Part shown: positions 7,581 to 16,573 of the stretch, in pieces
Position numbering within the stretch: position 1 is the stretch's first letter
Layout of the letters: every line of letters starts with the position of its first letter
Source: Amycolatopsis thermalba
GTDB taxonomy: Bacteria; Actinomycetota; Actinomycetes; Mycobacteriales; Pseudonocardiaceae
Reading direction: 5' to 3'
Assembly: GCF_003385215.1 (NCBI RefSeq)
Contig: NZ_PQHW01000013.1
Location: 1-64,000, forward strand
Length of the DNA: 64,000 nt
Notes under the pieces: generated by a model
Seen by the model: the letters and a program-made list of their open reading frames with translations, nothing else
What the model was told of the DNA's origin: nothing
The model's database searches: none
Made by a program: the position numbers and the translations under genes

Positions 7581-8315
7581 TCACTCGCGGTGGGCGCGGC
7601 TGCCGTTCAGCTGCGCGCGCGGCTTCATGACGATCGTGTCGAGGTTCACGTGCGACGGCCGGGTCACCGCGAAGGCGATCACGTCGGCCACGTCCTCGGC
7701 GGTCAGCGGCGTGAGGCCCTGGTAGACCTTCGCGGCGCGCTCGGTGTCGCCGTCGAAGCGGTTGGCGGAGAAGTCGGTCTCGACCATGCCCGGCACGATC
7801 TCGGTGATCCGCACCGGGTCGCCCAGGTGCTCCGACCGCAGCGTGCGGTGCAGCGCCGACTGGGCGTGCTTCGCCGACGTGTAGCCGGAACCGCCGTCGT
7901 AGACCTCCTGCCCGGCGATCGACGTGACGGTCACCACGTGGCCGTCACCGGAGGCGATCAGCTTCGGCAGCAGCGCCTTCGTCATGCGCAGCGTGCCCAG
8001 GACGTTGACCTCCCACATCCAGCGCCAGTGGTCCTCGTCGGCCTCTGCCACGCGCTCCAGGCCGCGTGCGCCGCCCGCGTTGTTGACGAGAACGTGGCAC
8101 TCTGGAACCCGCTGGACGAACGCGGCAACCGAACCGGGGTCGGTGACGTCCAGTACGTGTGCGGTTCCGGACAACTCGGCGGCCAGCTTCTCCAGGCGGT
8201 CGAGGCGGCGAGCCCCGAGCACGACGTGGAATCCGGCCTCGGCGAGGGCGCGGGCGGTCGCCTCGCCGATACCCGCGCTGGCGCCGGTGATCACTGCGGT
8301 TCGCTTGGTCGTCAT
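7581..8315 (-). CDS. SDR family NAD(P)-dependent oxidoreductase
   Basis: 244 residues of the classical short-chain dehydrogenase fold. TGASAGIG (about 10-17) binds the cofactor, NNAGG stabilises the sheet, and the Ser (VTSIAG), Tyr and Lys (YTSAK) catalytic residues are present. The closing segment resembles the YdfG-type 3-hydroxy acid dehydrogenase group, but the substrate is not known. I chose the ATG at 8313-8315 (MTTKRT); GGGAG lies about 11 nt upstream. Another ATG lies 9 nt further upstream. The gene is divergent from the L,D-transpeptidase gene. Confidence 0.88.
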   Translation of the reverse strand: MTTKRTAVITGASAGIGEATARALAEAGFHVVLGARRLDRLEKLAAELSGTAHVLDVTDPGSVAAFVQRVPECHVLVNNAGGARGLERVAEADEDHWRWMWEVNVLGTLRMTKALLPKLIASGDGHVVTVTSIAGQEVYDGGSGYTSAKHAQSALHRTLRSEHLGDPVRITEIVPGMVETDFSANRFDGDTERAAKVYQGLTPLTAEDVADVIAFAVTRPSHVNLDTIVMKPRAQLNGSRAHRE

Positions 8316-8410
8316 ACCGCACATACTCCCAGCGGGGGACACGCCGGTAACGCGGCAGGCCCGGGCGTCGCTTGACGTCCGGGAGAGGTAGTTGAGTGCG
8401 GAGGTAACAG

Positions 8411-9580
8411 GTGATCGAGAGGCGCACGGTGTTCAAGGCCGCGCTCGCCGCCGGTGCGGCGACCATGGCCGCGGCGTGCACCAGCACCAGCGAGGACGGT
8501 GGCGCGCAGACCGGGGGCGGTGCGACGACGGAGGCGCCGCCGGTCGCGGTCATCACCGCCGAGCCCGCCGCGAACGCGAAGAACGTGCCCGTGCTGCAAC
8601 CCGTCACCGTGAAGGTCGCGCAGGGCACGCTCACCGAGGTCAAGCTGACCAACGCCGACGGCAAGGCCGTCGAGGGCAAGCTCAGCGACGACAAGACGAC
8701 CTGGACCAGCAGCGAGTCGCTCGGCTACGACAAGACCTACACCTACACCGCCTCGGCCACCGGCACCGACGGCAAGCCGGTCACGCTGACCGGCAGCTTC
8801 GCGACGCTCAAGCCCGCCTCGACGGTGCGCGTCACCCTGAACCCCACCGACGACGTCACGGTGGGCGTCGCGATGCCGGTGAGCGTGAAGTTCACCAGCG
8901 CCGTGAAGAACAAGGCCGCGGTGGAGCGGGCGCTGAAGATCGAGACCTCCACCGAGGTCGAGGGCTCCTGGGGCTGGCTGTCCGACCAGCAGGTGGACTG
9001 GCGGCCGAAGGAGTACTGGCCGGCCGGCACCACCGTCAAGGTCGAGGCGAAGCTCTACGGGGTGGACCTCGGCGGCGGGGCCTACCCGCGGGCCGACGTC
9101 ACCACCGAGTTCAAGATCGGCCGCAACCAGGTGGTCAAGATCCACACCCCGGACCACAGGATGAACGTGTACCGGAACGGGTCCCTGTTCAAGAGCTACC
9201 CCTGTAGCAACGGCAAGGACGCGGACGTGAACCTCAACACACCGAACGGCACCTACATCATCATGACGAAGGAGCCGAGCGCGATCTTCGACAACGCGCG
9301 GTACGGCTACACCAACGTCAACAAGAAGTGGGCGTGCCGGTTCTCCAACCACGGTGAGTTCATCCACGAAAACCAGGACAACGCGGCCAACATCGGGCGG
9401 GCCAACACCTCGCACGGCTGCGTCAACCTGCTGGAAGCCGACGCGAAGAACTACTTCGACTCGGCCCTGATCGGCGACCCCGTGGAGATCACCGGGTCGC
9501 GGCTCGGGCCGGTCGTCACCTCGGACGTCATGGACTGGCTCGTGAGCTGGAGCGCCTGGCAGGCCAAGTCGGCCCTGTGA
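8411..9580 (+). CDS. L,D-transpeptidase lipoprotein with Ig-like domains
   Basis: 389 residues. A short charged N-terminus, hydrophobic stretch and lipobox ending at about Cys23 (AAAC) mark an exported lipoprotein. Two Ig-like beta domains follow (about 45-235), then the YkuD catalytic domain (about 235-370) with SHGCVN, whose Cys337 is the catalytic nucleophile and His335 part of the active site. Such enzymes make 3-3 cross-links in peptidoglycan outside the membrane and resist most penicillins but not carbapenems. GTG start with GGAGG at 8400-8404. Position next to murB matches the mycobacterial arrangement known to me. Confidence 0.93.
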   Translation: MIERRTVFKAALAAGAATMAAACTSTSEDGGAQTGGGATTEAPPVAVITAEPAANAKNVPVLQPVTVKVAQGTLTEVKLTNADGKAVEGKLSDDKTTWTSSESLGYDKTYTYTASATGTDGKPVTLTGSFATLKPASTVRVTLNPTDDVTVGVAMPVSVKFTSAVKNKAAVERALKIETSTEVEGSWGWLSDQQVDWRPKEYWPAGTTVKVEAKLYGVDLGGGAYPRADVTTEFKIGRNQVVKIHTPDHRMNVYRNGSLFKSYPCSNGKDADVNLNTPNGTYIIMTKEPSAIFDNARYGYTNVNKKWACRFSNHGEFIHENQDNAANIGRANTSHGCVNLLEADAKNYFDSALIGDPVEITGSRLGPVVTSDVMDWLVSWSAWQAKSAL

Positions 9581-9679
9581 CGCATTCGCACCGCTGGGAA
9601 GATGTCGGGGGCCCGTGGGTGTTGTCGTTCATGGGCTCCGCTTCGATGCGGAAAGCGACTGACACGGGAGTTGAACCAG

Positions 9680-10987
9680 GTGACGATCTCGCTGCGCGGA
9701 TCCCGACGGACGCGAACGAGCTGGCCGCGCAGGGTCGCGGTGCTGTCGGTGCACACGTCACCCCTGGAGCAACCCGGCACCGGTGACGCCGGTGGGATGA
9801 ACGTCTACATCACGCACACCGCGGTCGAGATGGCGCGGCGCGGGATCGCCGTCGAGGTGTTCACGCGCGCGACCTCGTCCGAGCAGCCGCCGGTGGCCGA
9901 GCTGGCGCCCGGGGTGCTGGTGCGGCACGTCCCGGCCGGCCCCTTCGAACCTCTGACCAGGGACGAGCTGCCCGCGCAGCTGTGCGCGTTCACCTCGGGT
10001 GTGCTGCGCGCCGAGGCGTTCCACGAGCCCGGCTACTACGACCTGATCCACTCGCACTACTGGCTGTCCGGCCAGGTCGGGTGGCTCGCGCGGGACCGCT
10101 GGGGCGTGCCGCTGGTGCACACCGCGCACACGCTGGCGAAGGTCAAGAACGCCGCGCTCGCCGAGGGCGACAAGCCCGAGCCGCGCACCCGCGTGATCGG
10201 CGAGGAGCAGGTGGTCGCCGAGTCCGACCGGCTGGTGGCGAACACCCCGGTCGAGGCGCGGCAGCTGGTGGACCTCTACGGCGCGGCCCCGGAGCGGGTG
10301 CACACGGTGGCGCCCGGGGTGGACCTGAACCGGTTCGTGCCTGGTTCGCAGTCCGGCGCCCGCCGGCGGCTCGGGTTGCCGCGCGATGCCGTGGTACTGG
10401 CCTTCGCCGGGCGGATCCAGCCGTTGAAGGCGCCGGACGTGCTGCTGCACGCGGCGGCGCACCTGCTGGGGCGGCAGCCGGAGCTGCGGGAGCGGCTGGT
10501 CGTGCTCGTCGTGGGCGGTCCGTCCGGGACCGGGCTGGAGCAGCCACAGGCGCTGCGTGAGCTGGCGGTGTCGCTGGGTATCCAGGACGTGGTGCGGTTC
10601 CTGCCGCCGCAGGCGGGTGAACGGCTGGCGGAGGTGTACCGCGCCGCGGACGTGGTGGCGGTGCCGAGCTACAACGAGTCGTTCGGCCTGGTCGCGCTGG
10701 AGGCGCAGGCGTGCGGGACGCCCGTGGTGGCGGCCGAGGTCGGCGGGCTGCCGGTGGCGGTCGCGCACGGCGTGTCCGGGCTGCTGGTGCCCTCGCACGG
10801 GGCGCGGGACTGGGCCGGGGCGCTGGCCAGCGTGGCGTTGCGGCCGGACCGGCGGGCGGAGCTGGCGGAGAACGCGCTGGTGCACGCGCGGCGGTTCTCG
10901 TGGGCGCGCACCACGGACGCCCTGTTGGACGCGTACGCGGCGGCTTCGCGCACGCTGGCCGCGCTGCACGAGGAGGTCGCGGTATGA
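9680..10987 (+). CDS. mshA: D-inositol-3-phosphate glycosyltransferase
   Basis: About 435 residues, GT-B fold, GT4 family. Transfers N-acetylglucosamine from UDP-GlcNAc to 1-L-myo-inositol-1-phosphate, the first step of mycothiol synthesis. Diagnostic stretches: [20 protein letters not shown] near the start, [38 protein letters not shown], and [20 protein letters not shown], which holds the conserved EX7E-type motif. I chose GTG 9680 because GGGAG lies 9 nt upstream (9666-9670). A longer frame from 9602 has poor Arg/Trp-rich coding. The stop overlaps the next ATG (ATGA). Confidence 0.95.
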   Translation: MTISLRGSRRTRTSWPRRVAVLSVHTSPLEQPGTGDAGGMNVYITHTAVEMARRGIAVEVFTRATSSEQPPVAELAPGVLVRHVPAGPFEPLTRDELPAQLCAFTSGVLRAEAFHEPGYYDLIHSHYWLSGQVGWLARDRWGVPLVHTAHTLAKVKNAALAEGDKPEPRTRVIGEEQVVAESDRLVANTPVEARQLVDLYGAAPERVHTVAPGVDLNRFVPGSQSGARRRLGLPRDAVVLAFAGRIQPLKAPDVLLHAAAHLLGRQPELRERLVVLVVGGPSGTGLEQPQALRELAVSLGIQDVVRFLPPQAGERLAEVYRAADVVAVPSYNESFGLVALEAQACGTPVVAAEVGGLPVAVAHGVSGLLVPSHGARDWAGALASVALRPDRRAELAENALVHARRFSWARTTDALLDAYAAASRTLAALHEEVAV

Positions 10988-11496
10988 CGCTCGACAAGGT
11001 CGTCCGGACAACACTGGACCAGGCGGACCTGAAGTACGACCGCAAAGCCGAGGGCAAGTACTTCGTCACCCTCCCCGGCACGAAGAAGCTGCAGACCAAC
11101 GCCTGGCTGATCGAACGCGACCACGCCTTCGCCGTGGAGGCCTTCGTCTGCCGCCGCCCCGACGAGAACCACGAGCAGGTCTACCGCTTCCTGCTGCGCC
11201 GCAACGCGAAGCTCTACGGCGTGCACTACACGGTCGATGCGCTGGGTGACATCTACCTGGTGGGCCGGTTCGGCAAGGACGCGGTGACCGAGCCGGAGCT
11301 GGACAAGATCCTGGGCCAGGTGCTGGAGGCCGCGGACGGCGACTTCAACACGATCCTCGAACTGGGCTTCGCGACGAGCATCAAGCGCGAATGGGACTGG
11401 CGAGTCAGCCGAGGCGAAAGCCTGGCGAACCTACAAGCATTCAAACACCTGGTAGAGCCAGAAACGCCCCACGACCCCGGCACCCTGACCGACTGA
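10984..11496 (+). CDS. YbjN domain protein
   Basis: 170 residues of the YbjN / type III chaperone-like fold, common directly downstream of mshA in actinobacteria. The N-terminus is an amphipathic helix ([16 protein letters not shown]), followed by beta strands ([25 protein letters not shown]) and the [18 protein letters not shown] stretch typical of this group. No enzyme motif is visible. YbjN proteins have been linked to stress and motility regulation in enterobacteria, but the actinobacterial role is unknown. Translation is coupled to mshA by ATGA, with GAGGAGG inside the end of mshA as ribosome site. Confidence 0.85.
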   Translation: MTLDKVVRTTLDQADLKYDRKAEGKYFVTLPGTKKLQTNAWLIERDHAFAVEAFVCRRPDENHEQVYRFLLRRNAKLYGVHYTVDALGDIYLVGRFGKDAVTEPELDKILGQVLEAADGDFNTILELGFATSIKREWDWRVSRGESLANLQAFKHLVEPETPHDPGTLTD

Positions 11497-12059
11497 CAAG
11501 CCACGCTGGTCCAAACCCACGGTGCCCAGCGCCCGCCAACGCAAGAAGCTCGCACCGTGGGGGTTTGGGGGGTCGCCCCCCAAATGCAATGGCGAACGCC
11601 CGCTCCGGGAAGCGAGCGCAGCGAGCGAACAGGAGGAGCGGGCGGAGCGGCTTGAGGGAGGGGGAGTCGCGAACTCAAGCCGCCCCGCGAACGCTCCCGC
11701 CGCTTCTGGACCCGGTGGCGAGGGGGAGTGCCAACGGGGCCGGCGGGGCCGCAGCCCGGCAGGGGGGAGACAGGCTGCGGTCGTACCCCGCGTCCGGCTG
11801 GGGAGTGCGTGGAATTCCAGCCGAGCGGGACGTAAGCCAACTTGTCAGATGTCCACCAGTAATCACAAGACTACTGGTTACTCCGTTCGAGTGATTCTCA
11901 CTGTCTGTGTTAACGGTGTGCAGCAAGTGTCACTTTCGTGACCGGTGTTCAACAGGTCAAGGAGTGGTTTGGCGAACCTCTACCGGGTGGTAACACACTG
12001 TCGGTAGAAAGCTCCGGGCGTCATCCGGTCGCTCGCCGTGTTCTGGCAGGCTAGCGGGT
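11497..12059. other. Gene-free stretch with several hairpins before gpm
   Basis: 563 bp without a supported gene. 11564-11584 is a perfect hairpin (TTTGGGGGG, loop TCG, CCCCCCAAA), a plausible terminator for mshA-ybjN. 11648-11656 CGGCTTGAG pairs with 11674-11682 CTCAAGCCG. AGCGAGCG is repeated twice near 11610. From about 11840 the sequence becomes clearly AT-richer; ACCAGTA (11855-11861) and TACTGGT (11872-11878) form a dyad that could be a regulator site. CAGGCT at 12047-12052 lies 7 nt before the gpm ATG. Confidence 0.6.
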
Positions 12060-12800
12060 ATGGCCGAACTTGGGACGCTGGTGCTGCTCCGCCACGGGCA
12101 GAGCACCTGGAACGCCGAGAACCTGTTCACCGGCTGGGTCGACGTGCCCCTGTCCGAGCTCGGGCAGCAGGAGGCCCGCAAGGGCGGTGAGCTGCTCGCG
12201 GAGAGCGGGCTGCTGCCCGACGTCGTCCACACGTCGCTGCTGCGCCGGGCGATCTCGACCGCGAACATCGCGCTCGACGTGGCCGACCGGCACTGGATCC
12301 CGGTGCGCCGCGACTGGCGCCTCAACGAGCGGCACTACGGCGCGCTCCAGGGCAAGAACAAGAAGCAGGTCCGGGACGAGTTCGGCGAGGAGCAGTTCAT
12401 GCTCTGGCGCCGCTCCTACGACGTGCCGCCGCCGCCGATCGAGCGCGGCAGCGAGTTCAGCCAGGACACCGACGTCCGCTACGGGCCGGACGCGCCGCTG
12501 ACCGAGTGCCTGAAGGACGTCGTGGCGCGGCTGCTGCCGTACTGGGACTCGGCGATCGTGCCGGACCTGCGCGCCGGCAAGACCGTGCTGGTCGCCGCGC
12601 ACGGCAACTCGCTGCGCGCCCTGGTCAAGCACCTGGACGGCATCTCCGACGACGCCATCGCCGGCCTGAACATCCCGACCGGCATCCCGTTGCGGTACGA
12701 CCTGGACGCGGACCTGAAGCCGGCCAACCCGGGCGGCACGTACCTCGACCCGGAGGCCGCGGCCGAAGCCGCCGCCGCGGTCGCCAACCAGGGCCGCTGA
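12060..12800 (+). CDS. gpmA: 2,3-bisphosphoglycerate-dependent phosphoglycerate mutase
   Basis: 246 residues. Interconverts 3- and 2-phosphoglycerate in glycolysis and gluconeogenesis. [10 protein letters not shown] (9-18) carries the phosphorylated His12. [11 protein letters not shown], the dPGM signature [13 protein letters not shown] and the second catalytic His in [11 protein letters not shown] are all intact. The Ala-rich tail is ordinary for the family. The ATG has no ribosome site and CAGGCT lies 7 nt before it, so it may be leaderless. A clear terminator follows. Confidence 0.96.
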   Translation: MAELGTLVLLRHGQSTWNAENLFTGWVDVPLSELGQQEARKGGELLAESGLLPDVVHTSLLRRAISTANIALDVADRHWIPVRRDWRLNERHYGALQGKNKKQVRDEFGEEQFMLWRRSYDVPPPPIERGSEFSQDTDVRYGPDAPLTECLKDVVARLLPYWDSAIVPDLRAGKTVLVAAHGNSLRALVKHLDGISDDAIAGLNIPTGIPLRYDLDADLKPANPGGTYLDPEAAAEAAAAVANQGR

Positions 12801-12813
12801 ACCCAGCCGCGAG

Positions 12814-12843
12814 GGCCGGTTCTCCACGGGGGACCGGCCTTTC
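12814..12843 (+). terminator. Rho-independent-like terminator after gpm
   Basis: GGCCGGT (12814-12820) pairs with ACCGGCC (12833-12839), loop of 12 nt, followed by TTTC. It starts 13 nt after the gpm stop. Confidence 0.75.
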
Positions 12844-12905
12844 GCGCGTTCGGGGGCGCATCCGTCCGGGACCTGCGCCAGGTGTGCCGGCGCGCGAGGG
12901 CGGCG

Positions 12906-13532
12906 CTAGATCAGTCCCAGCTCGCGTGCTCGCGCGCCGGCCTGGAAGCGGGACGTCGCGCCCAGCGCGGCCATCAGCTCGGCCACCCGGCGCCGGTAGG
13001 TGCGCACGCTCAGCCCGAGCGCCCGCGCCGCCGTCTCGTCCTTGCTCCCGGATGCCAGCTCGTCGAGTATCCGCGGCGCCAGGGCCCTCACCTCGCGGAA
13101 CTCGGTGTCGTAGATCGCCAGCTCGGTGCCGGCCCGCCAGGCCGCGTTGAACAGGCCCGTCACGCTGCCGATCACCTCGGGGCTGGTCACCACGCTGTAC
13201 CCACGCTCGCCGCCGGACGCGTCGCCCGCCAGGATCGCCACCTTCCGGTCCAGCACGATCGTCTCGTTGATCTCGTCCAGCGTGATCCGGATCCGCGCGC
13301 CCATCCGCTCCCGCTCACGCAGGTGCGCCACCCCGCCCGGCTGCAGCAGCGACGCCGGCCGGTACAGCTTCCGCACGCTCCGGCCGGTCAGGTCCCGCCG
13401 GGTGTGCGGCACCCGGTGCGCGGCCGCCCACGTGTGCAGGTCGTTCGCGGCGCAGAAGATCTCCCGCGCCGAGGAGAACAAGTGCGCCGTCCGCGCGAAC
13501 AACTCGGCCTCGCCCCGCACCAGGACATCCAT
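12906..13532 (-). CDS. LuxR-type helix-turn-helix regulator
   Basis: 208 residues. The C-terminal 60 residues form a winged/LuxR-like HTH (LASGSKDETAARALGLSVRTYRRRVAEL, shown in the gene's last third), and the N-terminal part (about 1-140) resembles the sensor domain that accompanies TrmB/LuxR hybrids in actinobacteria. No receiver Asp or ATPase motif is present, so the signal is unknown. I chose the ATG at 13530-13532 (MDVLVRGE); the frame continues upstream into the divergent promoter without support. It is divergent from an aldo/keto reductase gene, which is its likely target. Confidence 0.75.
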   Translation of the reverse strand: MDVLVRGEAELFARTAHLFSSAREIFCAANDLHTWAAAHRVPHTRRDLTGRSVRKLYRPASLLQPGGVAHLRERERMGARIRITLDEINETIVLDRKVAILAGDASGGERGYSVVTSPEVIGSVTGLFNAAWRAGTELAIYDTEFREVRALAPRILDELASGSKDETAARALGLSVRTYRRRVAELMAALGATSRFQAGARARELGLI

Positions 13533-13543
13533 GACAACCAGTG

Positions 13544-13559
13544 TGGCAGCAAGTTGCCA
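13544..13559. promoter_or_regulatory. Palindromic operator candidate between regulator and reductase
   Basis: TGGCAGCAAGTTGCCA is a dyad (TGGCA, 6-nt centre, TGCCA) located 12 nt from the regulator ATG and 40 nt from the reductase ATG. The position suits a site where the regulator controls both genes. Binding is inferred. Confidence 0.45.
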
Positions 13560-13599
13560 ACCCGAGGCGTCACCACGATCGCCGCACCAGGCTGGAGCC

Positions 13600-14490
13600 A
13601 TGACCGAAACGATCAACGCCGCCGCGGCCGGCACCTGGCAGCTGGGCGATCTCACCGTGAACCGCATGGGCTACGGCGCCATGCGCCTGGCCATCTCCGG
13701 CGACGGCAGGCTCGACCGCGACCAGGCCATCGCGGTCCTGCGCCGGGCCGTCGAGCTGGGCGTCAACCACATCGACACCGCCGCCTTCTACTTCTCCCCG
13801 CTGCGCTCGGCCAACGAGCTGATCAGCACCGCGCTGAACCCCTACCCGGACGATCTGGTGATCACCACCAAGGTCGGCCCCGGCCGCGGCCCGGACGGCG
13901 AGTTCCTCCCCGAAGCACGCCCCGAGCAGCTGCGCCTGCAGGTCGAGGAGAACATCCGCCAGCTCGGCCGCGACCACCTCGACGTCGTCAACCTGCGCAT
14001 CGGCAGCACCCTGGACCGCGGCGCCGGCTCACTGGCCGACCGGTTCGGCGCGCTCGCCGAGCTGCGGCAGCAGGGCCTGATCCGGCACCTGGGCATCTCC
14101 AACGTCGGCCCGGAGCACCTGGCCGAGGCGCAGGCCATCGCGCCGGTGGTGTGCGTGCAGAACCAGTACGGGCTCACCGCCCGGCGCGAGGACGACGACT
14201 TCGTCCGCCTCTGCGCCGAGCAGAAGGTCGCGTTCGTCCCGTTCTTCGCGATCGCCGGCGGCACCGAGGACCAGACCGTCCAGGCCGTCGCGGACGACCA
14301 CGGCGTCACCCCGGCTCAGGTGCGGCTCGCCTGGACCCTCCACCAGGGACCGAACGTGCTCGCCATCCCGGGCACCGGCAGCGTCGGGCACCTCGAGGAG
14401 AACATCGCGGCGGCGTCGCTGCGGCTGTCCGAAGAGGATCTCGCACGGCTCGACGGGGTGAATGGTCACGAGCCGGGACGAGGTGAGTAA
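13600..14490 (+). CDS. Aldo/keto reductase
   Basis: 296 residues, TIM-barrel NADPH-dependent aldo/keto reductase. The catalytic tetrad region is visible: the Asp and Tyr in HIDTAAFYF, Lys in TTKVG, and the later His replaced by Asn/Leu context (VVNLRIG). HLGISNVG and the C-terminal IPGTGSVGHLEEN phosphate-binding segment fit NADPH binding. It belongs to the YdbC/Gfo-like oxidoreductase group frequent in actinobacteria; the substrate is unknown. ATG with GGAG at 13594-13597. Divergent from the LuxR-type regulator that probably controls it. Confidence 0.88.
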   Translation: MTETINAAAAGTWQLGDLTVNRMGYGAMRLAISGDGRLDRDQAIAVLRRAVELGVNHIDTAAFYFSPLRSANELISTALNPYPDDLVITTKVGPGRGPDGEFLPEARPEQLRLQVEENIRQLGRDHLDVVNLRIGSTLDRGAGSLADRFGALAELRQQGLIRHLGISNVGPEHLAEAQAIAPVVCVQNQYGLTARREDDDFVRLCAEQKVAFVPFFAIAGGTEDQTVQAVADDHGVTPAQVRLAWTLHQGPNVLAIPGTGSVGHLEENIAAASLRLSEEDLARLDGVNGHEPGRGE

Positions 14491-14495
14491 ACGCA

Positions 14496-14530
14496 GGTTG
14501 AACCGGGTGCGAACACGCGTTGTGAAGGTG
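14496..14530 (+). promoter_or_regulatory. PHO-box-like direct repeats before senX3
   Basis: GAAC occurs at 14500-14503 and again at 14511-14514 in similar context (GTTGAACCGGG then TGCGAACACGC), an 11-nt period, with a weaker third unit (GTTGTGAAGG) following. Eleven-bp direct repeats of GTTCA type (here on the minus strand) are how PhoP/RegX3-type regulators bind, so autoregulation of senX3-regX3 is plausible. A -10-like TACGAT is at 14586-14591, 6 nt before the GTG. Confidence 0.4.
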
Positions 14531-14597
14531 TCACAGCCATCACGAGAAGGCAGCCGGGACTAGGCCAAACGGCCACTTCCATGCTTACGATTCACCC

Positions 14598-15818
14598 GTG
14601 AGTGCACCCGGTGCGGTCCTGCTGGCCGTCGGCTGTCTGCTGGTCGGCCTGGTCGCCGGTTTTCTCGTTCCGCAGGTGCGGAAGCGGCGGGCCCAGCGGC
14701 GGCCGAGCGGTCCCACGGTCGCCGAGCTGCTGCTCCGGCTGGTGCGCTCGTCGAACAACGGGATCCTGGTGCTGAACCGCTTCGGCGACCTGGTGCTGTT
14801 CAACCGCCGCGCCGAGGCGCTCGGACTGGTCCAGGCCAATCGCGCCGATCCGCGGGCGCGGGTCGCGGCCGAGCAGGTCGAGGAGACCGGTGATCCGATG
14901 GAGATCGACCTGTCCCCGCTGGAGGCCCGCGGCCGCCAGCCGGAGGCCGTGGTCGCCGAGATCCGCCCGCTCGGCGAGGGGTTCACCGTCGTCGAGGCGG
15001 TCGACCACTCCGAGGCCGCCCGGCTGGAGGCCGTCCGGCGCGACTTCGTGGCCAACGTCAGCCACGAGCTGAAGACCCCGGTCGGTGCGATCGCGCTGCT
15101 CGCCGAGGCGGTGCTGGACGCGGCGGACGACGTCGAGGAGGTGCGCCGCTTCGGCGGCAAGATCCTGCACGAGTCGACCCGGCTGGGCACGCTCGTCAGC
15201 GAGCTGATCGCGTTGTCCCGGCTGCAGGGCGCCGAGCGGCTGCCCGACCTGAACGTGGTCGAGGTGGACGCCGTCGTGCGGGAGGCCCTGGGCCGCACCC
15301 GCCTGTCCGCGGAGTCCCGCGAGATCGAGATCACCACCGACGAGCCGAGCGGCCTGCTCGTCGAGGGCGACCGGACGCTGCTGGTCACGGCGTTGTCGAA
15401 CCTGCTCGACAACGCCGTGAACTACTCCCCGCAGGGCAGCCCGGTGTCGATCAGCCGCCGCCTGTCCGGTGGCATGGTCGAGATCGCGGTGACCGACCGC
15501 GGCATCGGCATCGCCGAGGAGGACCAGCAGCGGGTCTTCGAACGCTTCTACCGCGCGGACAAGGCGCGCTCGCGCGCCACCGGCGGCACCGGGCTCGGCC
15601 TGGCCATCGTCAAGCACGTCGCCGCCAACCACGGCGGCGAGGTCAAGCTGTGGAGCATGCCGGGCACGGGATCCACGTTCACCCTGCGGATCCCGATGCA
15701 CCAGTCCGGGCGCAACGGGGACGGAACCCCCGCGGCCCCGGACGACCAGACCCCCGCGCAGCTGTCGCGGCTCGTCGTCACCGCCGCGAAAGACGGCCGG
15801 AACCAGGGAGGAAAGTAG
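14598..15818 (+). CDS. senX3: Sensor histidine kinase SenX3
   Basis: 406 residues. One N-terminal membrane helix (about 5-25), a PAS-like domain (about 40-135), then the dimerisation domain with the phosphorylated His156 (FVANVSHELKTP) and an HATPase domain carrying the N box (NLLDNAVNYSP), DRGIGI and GGTGLGLAIV. It senses phosphate status together with the Pst/PhoU system and phosphorylates RegX3. The stop overlaps the regX3 GTG by one base. The start codon is GTG with a -10-like TACGAT 6 nt upstream. Confidence 0.95.
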   Translation: MSAPGAVLLAVGCLLVGLVAGFLVPQVRKRRAQRRPSGPTVAELLLRLVRSSNNGILVLNRFGDLVLFNRRAEALGLVQANRADPRARVAAEQVEETGDPMEIDLSPLEARGRQPEAVVAEIRPLGEGFTVVEAVDHSEAARLEAVRRDFVANVSHELKTPVGAIALLAEAVLDAADDVEEVRRFGGKILHESTRLGTLVSELIALSRLQGAERLPDLNVVEVDAVVREALGRTRLSAESREIEITTDEPSGLLVEGDRTLLVTALSNLLDNAVNYSPQGSPVSISRRLSGGMVEIAVTDRGIGIAEEDQQRVFERFYRADKARSRATGGTGLGLAIVKHVAANHGGEVKLWSMPGTGSTFTLRIPMHQSGRNGDGTPAAPDDQTPAQLSRLVVTAAKDGRNQGGK

Positions 15819-16507
15819 TGACGAGAGTGCTCATCGTCGAGGACGAGGAGTCCTTCGCCGACCCGTTGGCCTTCCTGTTGCGCAAGGAGGGGTTCACGGC
15901 CGCGGTCGCCACCACCGGCCAGCAGGCCCTGGACGAGTTCGACCGCAACGGCGCCGACATCGTCCTGCTCGACCTGATGCTGCCCGGCATGAGCGGCACC
16001 GACGTCTGCAAGCAGCTGCGGCAGCGCTCGGCCGTGCCGGTGATCATGGTGACCGCGCGGGACAGCGAGATCGACAAGGTCGTGGGCCTGGAGCTGGGCG
16101 CCGACGACTACGTGACCAAGCCGTACTCGGCGCGCGAGCTGATCGCCCGCATCCGCGCGGTGCTGCGCCGCGGCGGCGAGACCGGTGGCGAGGGCGAGCT
16201 GGCGCCGCTGGTGCTCGCGGCCGGCCCGGTGCGGATGGACGTCGAGCGGCACGTGGTCACCGTCGGCGGCGGCGAGGTGTCGCTGCCGCTCAAGGAGTTC
16301 GACCTGCTCGAGTACCTGCTGCGCAACGTCGGCCGGGTGCTCACCCGCGGTCAGCTGATCGACCGGGTGTGGGGCGCGGACTACGTCGGCGACACCAAGA
16401 CGCTGGACGTCCACGTCAAGCGGCTGCGCTCGAAGATCGAGCCGGACCCGGGCTCACCGCGCCACCTGGTCACCGTCCGCGGCCTGGGGTACAAGTTCGA
16501 GTCCTGA
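15818..16507 (+). CDS. regX3: Response regulator RegX3
   Basis: 229 residues, OmpR/PhoB family. The receiver domain (about 1-115) has the acidic pair ED(8-10)E, the phosphorylated Asp52 (LLDLMLPG), Thr79 and Lys101 (TKPYSARE). The C-terminal winged-helix domain (about 130-229) ends in DVHVKRLRSKIE and VRGLGYKFE, the DNA-contact helix and wing. It activates phosphate-starvation genes. GTG start overlapping the senX3 TAG, with AGGGAGGAAAG as strong ribosome site. Confidence 0.96.
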   Translation: MTRVLIVEDEESFADPLAFLLRKEGFTAAVATTGQQALDEFDRNGADIVLLDLMLPGMSGTDVCKQLRQRSAVPVIMVTARDSEIDKVVGLELGADDYVTKPYSARELIARIRAVLRRGGETGGEGELAPLVLAAGPVRMDVERHVVTVGGGEVSLPLKEFDLLEYLLRNVGRVLTRGQLIDRVWGADYVGDTKTLDVHVKRLRSKIEPDPGSPRHLVTVRGLGYKFES

Positions 16508-16573
16508 CAAGCGGAGGTGGCCTATCCGGCACTTTGCGGCCGCACACGGTGCGGACCGGTACCGTAGGGCTTT

